Source: Nocardia brasiliensis (lineage in GTDB: Bacteria > Actinomycetota > Actinomycetes > Mycobacteriales > Mycobacteriaceae). From it: 64,000 nt of DNA. Position numbers and translations under genes: made by a program. The notes beneath the pieces are model-generated. The model ran no database searches, was not told the DNA's origin, and was given only the letters and a program-made list of their open reading frames with translations. How positions within the stretch are numbered: position 1 is the stretch's first letter; every line of letters starts with the position of its first letter. The stretch lies in NCBI RefSeq assembly GCF_011801125.1, contig NZ_CP046171.1, forward strand, positions 7,068,001 to 7,132,000. Direction: 5' to 3'. Shown one piece after another: positions 1 to 8,194 of the stretch.

Positions 1-70
1 TGATCAGGGTTCCGAGGAACTCCGAGACCTTCATCTCGTAGCTGAACAGCCGATCCAGCTTCTCGAGCAT
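1..70 (-). CDS. 5' end of an unidentified gene running off the window
   Basis: The minus strand reads ATG at 68-70 and stays open to the window edge, giving 23 residues that begin MLEKLDRLFSYEMKVSEFLG. Only this N-terminus is visible, so the product cannot be named. It is divergent from the MpaB-family gene at 359, and the 288 bp between them must hold both promoters; I see no other gene there. Confidence 0.5.
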   Translation of the reverse strand, partial: MLEKLDRLFSYEMKVSEFLGTLI

Positions 71-358
71 GGGTGTCCTTTCGCGTGCCGACCGAACGGC
101 ACCGGCCCCACACGACAGCCCAGAGCACTCCGCCGTTGGATGTGGCCGACCGCCGCGCGGTCCGGTATGGGCGGCTATGTTACGCACGATTCCGGACTTC
201 ATGGAAGACTTTGGCAAAGATTGTCAGCCGGTTCCCGCAGTAATAATTGCACGCACATCGGTTCGTTGACGGTGCGAAGCAGGAAGCTTAAGTTATCTGT
301 AGTTCACAGTTGATTTACCGGGATGCCGAGACGCCCCAGCCTTGGGAAGGACTCCCCC

Positions 359-1264
359 ATGACCGCCGCCCCCAGCCCCGATCAGCACGATGCCCCCACG
401 CTGTCGAAAGAGCGCACCAGAATTCCGATCCGATCCGCGCATCGGCCGGTTCGCAAACGTCCGATCACGCTGACCGACGCGCTGGACTTCTGGTCCTTCG
501 CCGGGGCAGCTGCCAATGTGGCGATGCAGCTGGCACGGCCGGGCGTAGGGTACGGCGTCGCCGAGAGCAAGGTCGAATCCGGGTCACTGATGGCGCACCC
601 GTGGAAGCGGGCCAGGACCACCACGCAATACCTGGCCGTCGCCATTCTCGGGACGGAAGCCGAGCGGCTCGCCTATCGCGAGGCGGTGAATGTCGCGCAC
701 CGGCAGGTCCATTCGGCGCCGGGCGCCGCGGTGAAGTACAACGCGTTCGACCGCGATCTCCAATTATGGGTCGCCGCATGCCTTTACATCGGTTTCGAGG
801 ACACCTATCAGCTGCTGCAGGGTCGCATGAACGACGAACAGGCCGAGGCGTTCTACGCCACGTCCTCGACCCTTGGCACCACCCTGCAGGTGACCGAGGA
901 GATGTGGCCCGCCACCCGAGCGGATTTCGATCGGTACTGGAACGAAGCGTGCGAGCAGGTGGCGATCGACGACTTCGTCCGGAGCTACCTCGATGATCTG
1001 CTCGAACTGCGCATGATCCACTGGTATCTGCGGCTGCCGTTCCGAAAGCTGTTGAAATTCCTGACCATCGGCTTTCTCGCGCCGATTTTCCGCGAGCAGC
1101 TCCAGGTCGAATGGACCGCCACCGATCAGCGCCGATTCGAGCACCTTTTCGTCTTCGTGGCCTTCGTCAACCGATTCATCCCGCGTTTCATCCGGCACGG
1201 CGGAACCCACAGCCTCATGGCCGATGTGCGCCGCCGAATTCGCAAGCACAAGAACCTGATCTGA
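359..1264 (+). CDS. Oxygenase MpaB family protein (DUF2236)
   Basis: This 301-residue protein has the DUF2236/MpaB-type layout: a family opening around DALDFWSFAGAAANVAMQLA, then SGSLMAHPWKRARTT, and a long alpha-helical body with conserved His and Arg positions. Family members related to latex-clearing protein and MpaB bind heme or act as oxidases, but most actinobacterial copies have no assigned substrate. The ATG at 359 was chosen over an in-frame ATG at 323 because GGAAGGA lies just upstream of 359. There is no clear signal peptide. The gene is monocistronic, facing the serine hydrolase at 1303, and is divergent from the partial gene at the left edge. Confidence 0.8.
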   Translation: MTAAPSPDQHDAPTLSKERTRIPIRSAHRPVRKRPITLTDALDFWSFAGAAANVAMQLARPGVGYGVAESKVESGSLMAHPWKRARTTTQYLAVAILGTEAERLAYREAVNVAHRQVHSAPGAAVKYNAFDRDLQLWVAACLYIGFEDTYQLLQGRMNDEQAEAFYATSSTLGTTLQVTEEMWPATRADFDRYWNEACEQVAIDDFVRSYLDDLLELRMIHWYLRLPFRKLLKFLTIGFLAPIFREQLQVEWTATDQRRFEHLFVFVAFVNRFIPRFIRHGGTHSLMADVRRRIRKHKNLI

Positions 1265-1302
1265 GTTCGGCACCCACCTCCCGGCCAGAAGTGCGGCAGT
1301 TA

Positions 1303-2433
1303 TCAGGGGCACAGCGCGTCGCCGAGCAGGCCGATAAGATCGGGTTCTGACTTCGTCTTCGTGTTGAAGGCATAGGTCACCGCCCGGCCGTCCGGCGTCG
1401 CGCCGGATACCGTCAGGTAGCCATAGATTTCACCGGTATGCCCGACATAGTCTGCGCCACAGGGTAGTTCGACCTCGCCGAGGCCGAGCCCGTAGGACAT
1501 GCCGTCGGCTTCGTCGCCCATCGGCACTCCAGCGCGCATTTCCCGGAGTTCGTTGGCGGGCACCACTTTTCCGGCGAGCAATGCGGTGAAGAAGCGGTTC
1601 AGGTCGGTGCCGGTGGACACCAGCGCACCGGCCGACCACGGCACCGATGGCTCGATCCGGGACACGTCGGTGCGCACGCCGTCGATCTCGTCGTAGCCCT
1701 TCGGGTGCGGACCACGGATGTCCAGCTCACCGGGGCCGGGCAGATAGGTGTCCGAGAGCTCCAGCGGAGTCAGGATCCGCCGCGTCAGCTCCTCGACATA
1801 CGGTGCGCCCGTGATCTTCTCGACGAGCATTCCGGCCACGATGTAGTTGGTGTTGCTGTACTCGTAGCGGGTGCCGGGCGCGAAATCGGCGGGCATGGTG
1901 AGCACGATCGCGACCTCCTCGGCCGCCGTCATGGTGCGGTGCCGCAACGCCGCTCGATACTCGTCGATCCGCGGGTCCTCGGTGAGTTCCGGAAGTCCGC
2001 TCTGATGCCGCAGCACCTGGCGGACCGTGATCACCTGTCCGTCGATGCCGGGCCCGGTCAGCAGGCCGGGCAGGTAGGTGTCGACCGGTTCGTCCAGCCG
2101 GAGCTTGCCTTCGGCGACCAGTTGCAGCAGCACCGCGCTGGTAAAGGTCTTCGTGATACTGCCGATCCGGGTGCGCTGGCGCGGCTCGGCGGGCATCTTC
2201 GTGTGCGTGGCGAGGTCGGACTCGCCGCTGGTCAGCACCACGGTCGCGCCGTCGCCGGTGACGGTCGCGATCGCGCCGACGACCCCGTCCGCGACGAGTC
2301 GATCGATATCGGCTTGAACGGCGCGAATCCTGTTGTCCGACAGACCTTTTTCCGGGCCCGACGGCATTTCCGAAGAACATCCGGCCAGCAGTCCGGCGGC
2401 GGCGAGAACGGCGACGAGAGGTGCGCGGCGCAT
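1303..2433 (-). CDS. Secreted lipoprotein serine hydrolase, beta-lactamase/DD-carboxypeptidase fold
   Basis: A 376-residue penicillin-binding-fold hydrolase (beta-lactamase family, Pfam Beta-lactamase/class C type). The N-terminus is a lipoprotein signal with lipobox LLAGC at Cys19, so the start at 2433 (MRRAPL...) is preferred over longer frames. Catalytic signatures are visible: S-I-T-K at 92-95 (nucleophile Ser92, base Lys95), Y-S-N at 192-194, and H-T-G near residue 337. Such proteins trim peptidoglycan peptides or hydrolyse esters; true beta-lactamase activity cannot be told from sequence alone. It is divergent from the CMD gene at 2564, so its promoter region is shared with the MerR-type operator there. 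Confidence 0.85.
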   Translation of the reverse strand: MRRAPLVAVLAAAGLLAGCSSEMPSGPEKGLSDNRIRAVQADIDRLVADGVVGAIATVTGDGATVVLTSGESDLATHTKMPAEPRQRTRIGSITKTFTSAVLLQLVAEGKLRLDEPVDTYLPGLLTGPGIDGQVITVRQVLRHQSGLPELTEDPRIDEYRAALRHRTMTAAEEVAIVLTMPADFAPGTRYEYSNTNYIVAGMLVEKITGAPYVEELTRRILTPLELSDTYLPGPGELDIRGPHPKGYDEIDGVRTDVSRIEPSVPWSAGALVSTGTDLNRFFTALLAGKVVPANELREMRAGVPMGDEADGMSYGLGLGEVELPCGADYVGHTGEIYGYLTVSGATPDGRAVTYAFNTKTKSEPDLIGLLGDALCP

Positions 2434-2525
2434 ACCCGAAACGGTAGGCACCCGAGCGTGGCCGCACATCCGGGACGAACCCGGAGATCGCCTCCCCTGC
2501 AAGGATGAGGCCCGCGATCCAGGGC

Positions 2526-2556
2526 TTGCGTTGGAGTGCACTCCAACTTCTACAGT
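2526..2556 (+). promoter_or_regulatory. MerR-type promoter with palindromic operator in a 19-bp spacer
   Basis: The -35 element TTGCGT (2526-2531) and -10 element TACAGT (2551-2556) are 19 bp apart, the over-long spacing typical of MerR-activated promoters. The spacer carries the perfect palindrome TTGGAGTGCACTCCAA (2531-2546). An almost identical arrangement precedes the MerR gene at 44400. It drives the CMD/DJ-1/aldo-keto reductase run; the ATG is 8 nt past the -10 element, so the transcript would be leaderless or nearly so. Confidence 0.75.
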
Positions 2557-2563
2557 CCTTCGC

Positions 2564-3385
2564 ATGACCACAATCCAGCAGCCCACGGGGCACAACGACC
2601 GTTTCGAGCGCGGCATGGCGCTGCTCAAAGAGATCGGTGGGCCGGAAGGTCCCGCGGTACTGGAGAGCCTTGGCGATATCGCACCCGACCTGGGCCGGCT
2701 CACCGTCGAATTCGGCTACGGCGACATCCTCTCCCGGCCCGGCCTGACCCTGCGGCAACGCGAGCTGGCCACGGTCGGCGCGCTGGCCGCACTCGGGCAC
2801 GCCGCGCCGCAGCTGCGCTGGCACATCAACGGTGCGCTCAATGTCGGCTGCACCCGCACCGAGATCGTCGAGGTGCTGATCCACGCCAGCGTGTACGCCG
2901 GTTTCCCGGCCGCGCTGAACGGACTCACCGCCGCGAAGGAGGTCTTCGCCGCCCGCACCGATCTACCCGCTGAGCCGGCCGCGCAACCCGCGCCCACCGG
3001 CGACCGTTTCGAGCGAGGCAGCGCCGCGCTGTCCGAGATCGACGGGCAGGCCGGCGAGCAGGTCGTCGCCGCACTGCAGAACATCGCCCCTGACTTCGCC
3101 CGCCTGCTCGTCGAGTACTCCTTCGGCGACATCTACACCCGGCCCGGACTCGACCTGAAGACCCGGGAGATGGTGACGGTGGCGATGTGCACCGCGCTCG
3201 GCGTCGCCCCGCAGCTCGGGGTGCACATCCACGGCCTGCTCAATGTCGGCGGCAGCGAGCAGGAGGTGATCGAGGTGCTGATCCAGATGGTCGGCTACAC
3301 CGGCTTCCCGGCCGCGCTCAACGCGATCACGGTGGCGCGCACGGTCTTCGCCGAACGGCGGACCCATCGAAATGCCGATGTCTGA
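2564..3385 (+). CDS. Carboxymuconolactone decarboxylase family protein, tandem double domain
   Basis: A 273-residue protein made of two copies of the CMD/AhpD-like all-alpha domain (about residues 10-130 and 145-262). Both copies repeat the motifs DRFERG, the R-P-G-L stretch and GFPAALN. Neither copy has the Cys-x-x-Cys of AhpD peroxidases; conserved His residues (WHINGALNVG, VHIHGLLNVG) remain, as in the gamma-CMD branch. The reaction is unknown; decarboxylation or lactone/aldehyde chemistry is possible. It is the first gene behind the MerR-type promoter at 2526-2556 and is followed by a DJ-1/PfpI protein and an aldo/keto reductase, which points to electrophile or carbonyl detoxification. 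Confidence 0.85.
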   Translation: MTTIQQPTGHNDRFERGMALLKEIGGPEGPAVLESLGDIAPDLGRLTVEFGYGDILSRPGLTLRQRELATVGALAALGHAAPQLRWHINGALNVGCTRTEIVEVLIHASVYAGFPAALNGLTAAKEVFAARTDLPAEPAAQPAPTGDRFERGSAALSEIDGQAGEQVVAALQNIAPDFARLLVEYSFGDIYTRPGLDLKTREMVTVAMCTALGVAPQLGVHIHGLLNVGGSEQEVIEVLIQMVGYTGFPAALNAITVARTVFAERRTHRNADV

Positions 3386-3436
3386 TATCGGTGATCCCAT
3401 TGGCCACTCTTCGTGGTCGAACCTAGGGTCGGAGAC

Positions 3437-4132
3437 ATGGCCAAGATACTTTTCGTTGTGACCGGCGCCGACCATTGGACCCTGGCCGACGGCACGCTGC
3501 ACCCGACCGGATTCTGGGCCGAGGAGTTCGTTGTGCCGTACGAAGCGGCGAAGGCCGCGGGCCACGAGATCGTGGTCGCCACGCCCGGTGGCCTGGTTCC
3601 GCCGGTGGACAAAGCCAGCCTGGCCGCCGAGTACAACGGTGGCCAGGACATCGCCGACCAACGGGCCGAAACGCTGGCCGCCGCGGTCGAACTACAGCGG
3701 CCCGCCGATCTCGCCCAGGTGCGCCTCGCCGACTACGCCGCGGTCTACTACCCGGGCGGCCACGGTCCGATGGAAGACCTCGCGGTGCACCGGGAATCCG
3801 GCGAACTGCTCACCGCCACACTGAAATCCGGCAAACCACTCGCGGTGGTCTGCCACGGTCCGGCCGCCCTGCTCGCCGCGACCGACGCCGAAGGGACCAA
3901 CGCCTTCGCCGGCTACGCCCTCACCGGTTTCACCAATGCCGAGGAACGGCAAGGCGGTCTGGCCGAAAGGGCCAAGTGGCTGCTGCAGGACCGGCTCGTC
4001 GAGCTCGGCGCCGACTTCCAGGAGGGTGCGCCGTGGGCGCCGAAGGTAGTGGTGGACCGCAACCTGATCACCGGCCAGAATCCGGCGTCGTCCGCGCCGG
4101 TGGCCGCGGAACTGCTGCGCAGGCTGGCCTGA
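3437..4132 (+). CDS. DJ-1/PfpI family protein (Hsp31/glyoxalase III-like)
   Basis: A 231-residue class I glutamine amidotransferase-like fold. The nucleophile elbow [11 protein letters not shown] puts the reactive cysteine at Cys139, followed directly by His140, and the [12 protein letters not shown] segment matches the Hsp31/YajL-type branch. Relatives act as glyoxalases, deglycases or holding chaperones. The start is ATG at 3437; a GTG at 3413 in frame is less likely. It lies 51 bp after the CMD gene and 121 bp before the aldo/keto reductase, consistent with one carbonyl-stress operon, though an internal promoter in the 3386-3436 gap is possible. Confidence 0.85.
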   Translation: MAKILFVVTGADHWTLADGTLHPTGFWAEEFVVPYEAAKAAGHEIVVATPGGLVPPVDKASLAAEYNGGQDIADQRAETLAAAVELQRPADLAQVRLADYAAVYYPGGHGPMEDLAVHRESGELLTATLKSGKPLAVVCHGPAALLAATDAEGTNAFAGYALTGFTNAEERQGGLAERAKWLLQDRLVELGADFQEGAPWAPKVVVDRNLITGQNPASSAPVAAELLRRLA

Positions 4133-4253
4133 CCGGGCGCGGGAATCGTCGGCGGGGTCGCGACGTTGCTGCCCAGAGCGACGTCGTCGCACGATATCCA
4201 CAGCAAGGCTCGTCCGTTTTCGCGTAATTCCACTTCGGAAGGAACCGAATCAT

Positions 4254-5126
4254 ATGAGCACCGACCTCCACGCCCGGCCCGCCGCCGCGTCCGGGACCTT
4301 CGCGATCGGCGGGGATCTGCCGGTCCATCGGCTCGGCTTCGGCGCCATGCGGCTGACCGGCCCCGGTGTCTGGGGTGACCCGGAAGATCCCGACGAGGCG
4401 GTGCGGGTGCTGCGCCGAGTGGTCGAGCTGGGCGTGAACTTCATCGACACCGCCGACTCCTACGGCCCCTTCGTCAGCGAGCAGCTCATCCGCAAGGCCC
4501 TGCACCCGTACACCGACGACCTGGTGATCGCCACCAAGGGCGGTTTCACCCGCAGTGGCCCCGGCGATTGGCGAGCGGTCGGCAGGCCCGAATACCTGCG
4601 CCAGCAAACCGAACTCAGTCTGCGCCATCTCGGACTGGAGCGGATCGACCTCTACCAACTGCACCGGATCGATCCGAAGGTGCCGCTGGCCGACCAGATC
4701 GGCGAGCTGACGCTGCTGCAGCAGGAGGGCAAGATCCGCCATATCGGCCTGTCTCAGGTGAGCGTCGAACAGCTGGAGCAGGCCCGCGAACTCGCCACCA
4801 TCGTATCGGTGCAGAACCTCTACAACCTGACCAATCGCACCGACGACGACGTGCTGGACTACGCCGAACGCGAGAACATCGCGTTCATTCCGTGGTATCC
4901 GATCGCCACCGGCAAGCTGGCCGAATCCGGCGGTCCGCTCGACGCCATCGCCGCGGCGCACGACGCGACACCCGCACAGGTGGCGCTGGCCTGGCTGCTG
5001 CGCCGGTCGCCGGTGCTGCTGCCGATCCCGGGCACCGCGAGCGTCGCGCACCTCGAAGAGAACACCGCGGCGGCGCGGATCACGCTGACCGACAAAGAAT
5101 TCGACGATCTCGCCGCAGCTGTCTGA
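4254..5126 (+). CDS. Aldo/keto reductase
   Basis: A 290-residue NADPH-dependent (beta/alpha)8 aldo/keto reductase. The full catalytic tetrad is visible: Asp65 and Tyr70 in FIDTADSYG, Lys95 in VIATKGG and His137 in DLYQLHRID. The GGAAGGAA before the ATG at 4254 fixes the start. Expected role: reduction of aldehydes or ketones to alcohols in the cytosol. It is the last gene of the CMD/DJ-1/AKR run, which fits a pathway for clearing reactive carbonyls. A strong 19-bp inverted repeat follows within 105 bp. Confidence 0.9.
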   Translation: MSTDLHARPAAASGTFAIGGDLPVHRLGFGAMRLTGPGVWGDPEDPDEAVRVLRRVVELGVNFIDTADSYGPFVSEQLIRKALHPYTDDLVIATKGGFTRSGPGDWRAVGRPEYLRQQTELSLRHLGLERIDLYQLHRIDPKVPLADQIGELTLLQQEGKIRHIGLSQVSVEQLEQARELATIVSVQNLYNLTNRTDDDVLDYAERENIAFIPWYPIATGKLAESGGPLDAIAAAHDATPAQVALAWLLRRSPVLLPIPGTASVAHLEENTAAARITLTDKEFDDLAAAV

Positions 5127-5484
5127 CTACCCAAAGACTGTCCAGTTTACTTTTTCGCGGCTCGGCGATTGCCGAGCACACTGCGGGCATGCCGTATTTC
5201 CCCGCCACGGCCGGGGAAATACGGCATGCCATCCCTCCGAACAATGTCGGTGCACCCGGCACCGAAGGCGCCTACCGGAATCACGCTCGACACGGATGGA
5301 TCAGGCCGTGCCGGGACCGCGCGCAGGATTCCGGAATGCCGGCGCCCTCGTGAGGGTTTGGGCAGAACCCCGGCACCGGGTGCGGATTCAGCGTGCACGT
5401 TGCGATTCGGTGGATAACAGTCCCGAATGCGGTAATTGCGGGTAGTTTCCGTTTGTATCAGCCTGGTGCGAGGAAGCGGGACCT
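5127..5484. other. Intergenic region with two hairpins
   Basis: These 358 bp hold no gene I can support. Just after the aldo/keto reductase stop is a T-rich stretch with CTCGGC-GATT-GCCGAG (5161-5176), then a perfect 19-bp inverted repeat (5186-5230). The rest leads to the XRE/TPR regulator; short reading frames here are created by the palindrome itself and read alike on both strands. Confidence 0.6.
5186..5230. repeat. Perfect 19-bp inverted repeat
   Basis: GGCATGCCGTATTTCCCCG (5186-5204) is repeated exactly inverted at 5212-5230 with a 7-nt loop. The perfect match and lack of a T tract make it more than an ordinary Rho-independent terminator, but termination after the aldo/keto reductase is the simplest reading. 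A regulator site or a repeat-family copy are alternatives. Confidence 0.85.
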
Positions 5485-6831
5485 ATGGTTGAGATCGACT
5501 GGACGGGCGAGGATGTCCGTGCGCTTCGGGCCGCGCTGCGGCGAAGTCGGTACGAATTCGCGCGTCTGGTGGGCGTCACCCCGCGCACCGTTGTCCTCTG
5601 GGAAAACGGCCGAACGACTCGGATGCATGCCGCAAGCCAGCGCCTGCTGGACAAGGTCGTCTCCGATGCCGATCCGGCCGTCGTCGCGCGATTCGAGCGG
5701 ACCGTCACGGCACGTCGAGGCTCCGGCCTCGACCTCGTGACTGCCGACTCGGCGCCCGATCCGCACACCCAGCTCGGTAGGGACATCGGGCTCGACAAGG
5801 AAGTCGAGGATGACGACGTGAGAAGGCGAGAATTACTGGCCTGTATCGGTGTGGGCCTCACCGGCCGGGCCGCCGAGCTGATCGCGAGCGAGCCGGAGAA
5901 GATGCTGGCCACCCTGGACGCCGGGTCGATCAGCGAGCGCCGACTCGGGTTACTCGAGAACTCGGTCGCCGAGCTCGGCAAGCGGGTGGTTCAGGTACCG
6001 CCGCACGAACTGTTGCATCCGACACTGGAGCAGTTCCGCACGGTCCGCGGCGCGCTCGCTCAGCGCCAGGCGACCCACCATCAGGTCCGACTGGTCCGCA
6101 CGGCGGGCAGGCTGGCCAACGTGGTCGGCGAAATCCTGTTCAACGAAGGGCATTTCGGGCAGGCCAGGATGTGGTACGGCACGGCGATCCATGCCGCGCA
6201 GGACATCGGTGATCGTTACTCCGAAGACATCGCACTGGCGGGTCTGGCGTACCTGCCGACCTACAGCGACAAACCGAGGGAAGTCCTGAACCTGCTCGGC
6301 GGGCGGCTGGAGGAGAATCCGGCGCACGGCGCCGCGGCGGGCTGGTTGTGGGGAATGGCGGCCCGCGCGCATGCCAGCCTGGGAAATGCCGATCAGTTCA
6401 CCCGGTGTATCGAGAAATCCGCCCGCGCATTGGAAGATATTGACCAGCAAGAACTTACGGTGGGCATCTTTTCCTATCGGCCCGAAAAACTCGCCTTCTA
6501 CCAGGCGATCGGCAACGCGCGGCTCGGCCGCGCCACCGAAACGGCGAAAGCCGCGGCCCGCGCGCTCACACTCTACGATCCGCGAGAAACAATGGAGCCT
6601 GCGCTCGTTCGCTTCGAGCATGCCACCGCGTTGCTGAGCGCGGGCGAAGTCGACGAAGCGTGTTCCATTGCGACACAAGCGATCACCGGAAACAACACCT
6701 ATATCGGATTGACGGTCACCAAGCGCGCCAAGCAGTTCGACACCGCGCTGTCGGGGTTCCGCGGCCGAGCGGTCACGGGCTGGCGCCAGCATGCCAGGTC
6801 GGTGCTCGAGTCGTCGCGAACCAAGGCCTGA
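5485..6831 (+). CDS. XRE-family regulator with C-terminal TPR-like helical repeats
   Basis: A 448-residue protein. The N-terminal 60 residues form a Cro/C1-type helix-turn-helix (VRALRAALRRSRYEFARLVG then TPRTVVLWENGRT). The rest is a long helical solenoid typical of actinobacterial XRE/TPR regulators. In such proteins the TPR part binds a peptide or partner protein, often encoded by a small neighbour. A 53-residue reading frame lies convergently downstream (6925-7086) and could be that partner, but this is inference. The ATG at 5485 is preceded by an AGGAAGCGGGA stretch. Target genes are not evident. Confidence 0.8.
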   Translation: MVEIDWTGEDVRALRAALRRSRYEFARLVGVTPRTVVLWENGRTTRMHAASQRLLDKVVSDADPAVVARFERTVTARRGSGLDLVTADSAPDPHTQLGRDIGLDKEVEDDDVRRRELLACIGVGLTGRAAELIASEPEKMLATLDAGSISERRLGLLENSVAELGKRVVQVPPHELLHPTLEQFRTVRGALAQRQATHHQVRLVRTAGRLANVVGEILFNEGHFGQARMWYGTAIHAAQDIGDRYSEDIALAGLAYLPTYSDKPREVLNLLGGRLEENPAHGAAAGWLWGMAARAHASLGNADQFTRCIEKSARALEDIDQQELTVGIFSYRPEKLAFYQAIGNARLGRATETAKAAARALTLYDPRETMEPALVRFEHATALLSAGEVDEACSIATQAITGNNTYIGLTVTKRAKQFDTALSGFRGRAVTGWRQHARSVLESSRTKA

Positions 6832-6924
6832 CGAACCGTCATTCACCCACGGCGCGCAAGACCCATCGAGCCGGGCACGCGCCGACGCGGTGCCGGTCGC
6901 TCGCCGAGCGGTGCGGCCTCGCCG

Positions 6925-7086
6925 TTATGAATTCGTTGCGTCCTGCGGGCGGGCACCACGCATGACGCCGGTGAGCCAACCGCTGATCTGTTGTGTCTGC
7001 GCGGGTGTCGGGCGGCCGGACTCCCAGCGACGGGCGGCTGCGATCAACGTCTCCGGCAGCGTGGGGGTGATCCGTTGATTCGTCAT
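6925..7086 (-). CDS. Small unidentified protein, 53 residues
   Basis: An ATG-to-TAA frame on the minus strand, starting MTNQRITPTLPETLIAAARR and ending with PQDATNS. It has low Cys content, one predicted helix pair and no membrane segment. A TACTCT box about 30 bp upstream could serve as a -10 element; no strong ribosome site is seen. It is convergent to the XRE/TPR regulator. The composition looks protein-like, but I do not recognise a family. Confidence 0.4.
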   Translation of the reverse strand: MTNQRITPTLPETLIAAARRWESGRPTPAQTQQISGWLTGVMRGARPQDATNS

Positions 7087-7207
7087 ATGTACATGATGCA
7101 CTGGGGCGCAGCAGAGTACGAGTAGGGGGCGAGGTGCGCCGACCGGCAGGGGGAGGAAAGCCGGCGCACCCCGCCTATATGGGCGGTTTTTCGGGTTCGG
7201 CGCTACC

Positions 7208-7426
7208 TCAGGAGGTTTCGTTCGCCCCGGCCTCGATGAGTGACTTGGGACGCATATCGGTCCAATGGGTTTCGACGTAGTGCAGGCAGGCCTTGCGGGC
7301 CGCGGCCCCGTACGCGATCGTCCAGCCGCCCGGTACCGCGGCGAAGATCGGCCATAGCGAATGCTCGCCGTCGGCGTTGACCAAGACGTAGAACTGGGCG
7401 TCGTCGTTGTCGAAGGGGTTGTTCAT
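7208..7426 (-). CDS. MbtH-like protein
   Basis: A 72-residue MbtH-family protein, a small partner that binds and activates the adenylation domains of non-ribosomal peptide synthetases. The family signature is intact: NADGEHSLWP, the PGGWTIAYG stretch, the Cys-Leu of ACLHYVETHWTD and the MRPKSL end. ATG at 7426 with AGGAA upstream. Unusually, no NRPS or other siderophore gene is nearby; the left neighbour is a small unidentified frame and the right a small unidentified gene. It probably works in trans on synthetases encoded elsewhere. Confidence 0.92.
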   Translation of the reverse strand: MNNPFDNDDAQFYVLVNADGEHSLWPIFAAVPGGWTIAYGAAARKACLHYVETHWTDMRPKSLIEAGANETS

Positions 7427-7752
7427 GCGATTTCCTAGCTTCCTGGTCGGGTCAGGTTCTTCTGGGGTCGAGCACAACGACGCGCACCGCATGGTTGTGC
7501 GGCCCGTCACTGGCGAATCGACGTGCGAGCGGGGAAGGTTGTGCACCCGCGCTCCGATCACGTCACGCGCTCGCGGTACGGCGCGCGTGGCAGCGGTCGC
7601 GGCGGCGAAGGGGCCGCGCAACGAAAAGGGCGCCGTACTCGGCCCGCATCCGGCGTCGCGCGCGCAAGTGCGCAGCGGACGAGTGGGTGCCGTGCGGGCG
7701 GAAATGTGGCGAGGAAGCAGAAGTCGTCGGCCGGCCATCGCCGGCGAAATCT
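7427..7752. other. Intergenic region upstream of the MbtH-like gene
   Basis: About 325 bp with no supported gene. It has the ribosome site of the MbtH-like gene at its left end and GC-rich sequence with many GCGCGC steps. Plus-strand frames across it are Arg-rich and have no ribosome site, so I treat them as non-coding. Confidence 0.5.
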
Positions 7753-8043
7753 TCACCGGTGCCGAACCTTCCCTGTGTCCGGCACCGGCGAAGCCTGACG
7801 CAGTAGACCGCCCTCGGCGTCGATGAAGCGTCGATCCGGTTCGGCCACTGCCAGGTTCAGCCTACTGGTGGCGACCGACATTTCCGGCGGTTCCGCGGAC
7901 AAGACGGGCGGCATCGGGGCGGGCGGCGGAGTCGATAGTCGTGGTAGCACCGAGCGGCGGTGGGCGGGACCGGTTGTGGTGAGCTGTACCCCCGACGGAT
8001 ACAGCTCACCTGGCATGCCGCGACTCAACTCCGTATGTAGCAC
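7753..8043 (-). CDS. Small unidentified protein, 96 residues
   Basis: Starts with GTG at 8043 behind a textbook ribosome site (AGGAGG at 8049-8054, 5 nt spacing), the main reason to believe it is a gene. The product begins MLHTELSRGMPGELYPSGVQ, has a Pro-rich middle and a hydrophilic end, and no membrane segment or cysteine. No family is recognised. A 27-codon leader frame (8025-8108) overlaps its start and includes the AGGAGG as two rare AGG codons, suggesting translational coupling or attenuation. It lies downstream of mftG on the same strand but probably has its own promoter. Confidence 0.5.
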   Translation of the reverse strand: MLHTELSRGMPGELYPSGVQLTTTGPAHRRSVLPRLSTPPPAPMPPVLSAEPPEMSVATSRLNLAVAEPDRRFIDAEGGLLRQASPVPDTGKVRHR

Positions 8044-8155
8044 CAGAGCCTCCTAGAGCGGCAAAACAACAGCTGGCCGATGCCCCTGCGGACAGGCATG
8101 GCGAACATTAGGCGCTTGCCCCAATAAATGGGGGCGTTTTCCTCTAAAGACTGTA
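8025..8155 (-). promoter_or_regulatory. Possible attenuator leader with short peptide
   Basis: On the minus strand a TACAGT -10 box (8150-8155) is followed by a GCCCC...GGGGC hairpin near 8119-8135, then an ATG frame of 27 codons (8108 down to 8025) ending LWCYIRS. That frame runs over the ribosome site and start codon of the next gene. The order promoter, hairpin, leader peptide, overlapping gene resembles attenuation, but there is no run of one amino acid to say which signal is sensed. Confidence 0.3.
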
Positions 8156-8194
8156 GCGGTTGACCAGTTCGCTCCGTCCCGAGCGGATCTCGTC

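Noticed and set aside
6660..7078. Plus-strand frames after the XRE/TPR gene
   Set aside because: Arg/Pro-rich without ribosome site; the minus-strand 53-residue frame is the better candidate.
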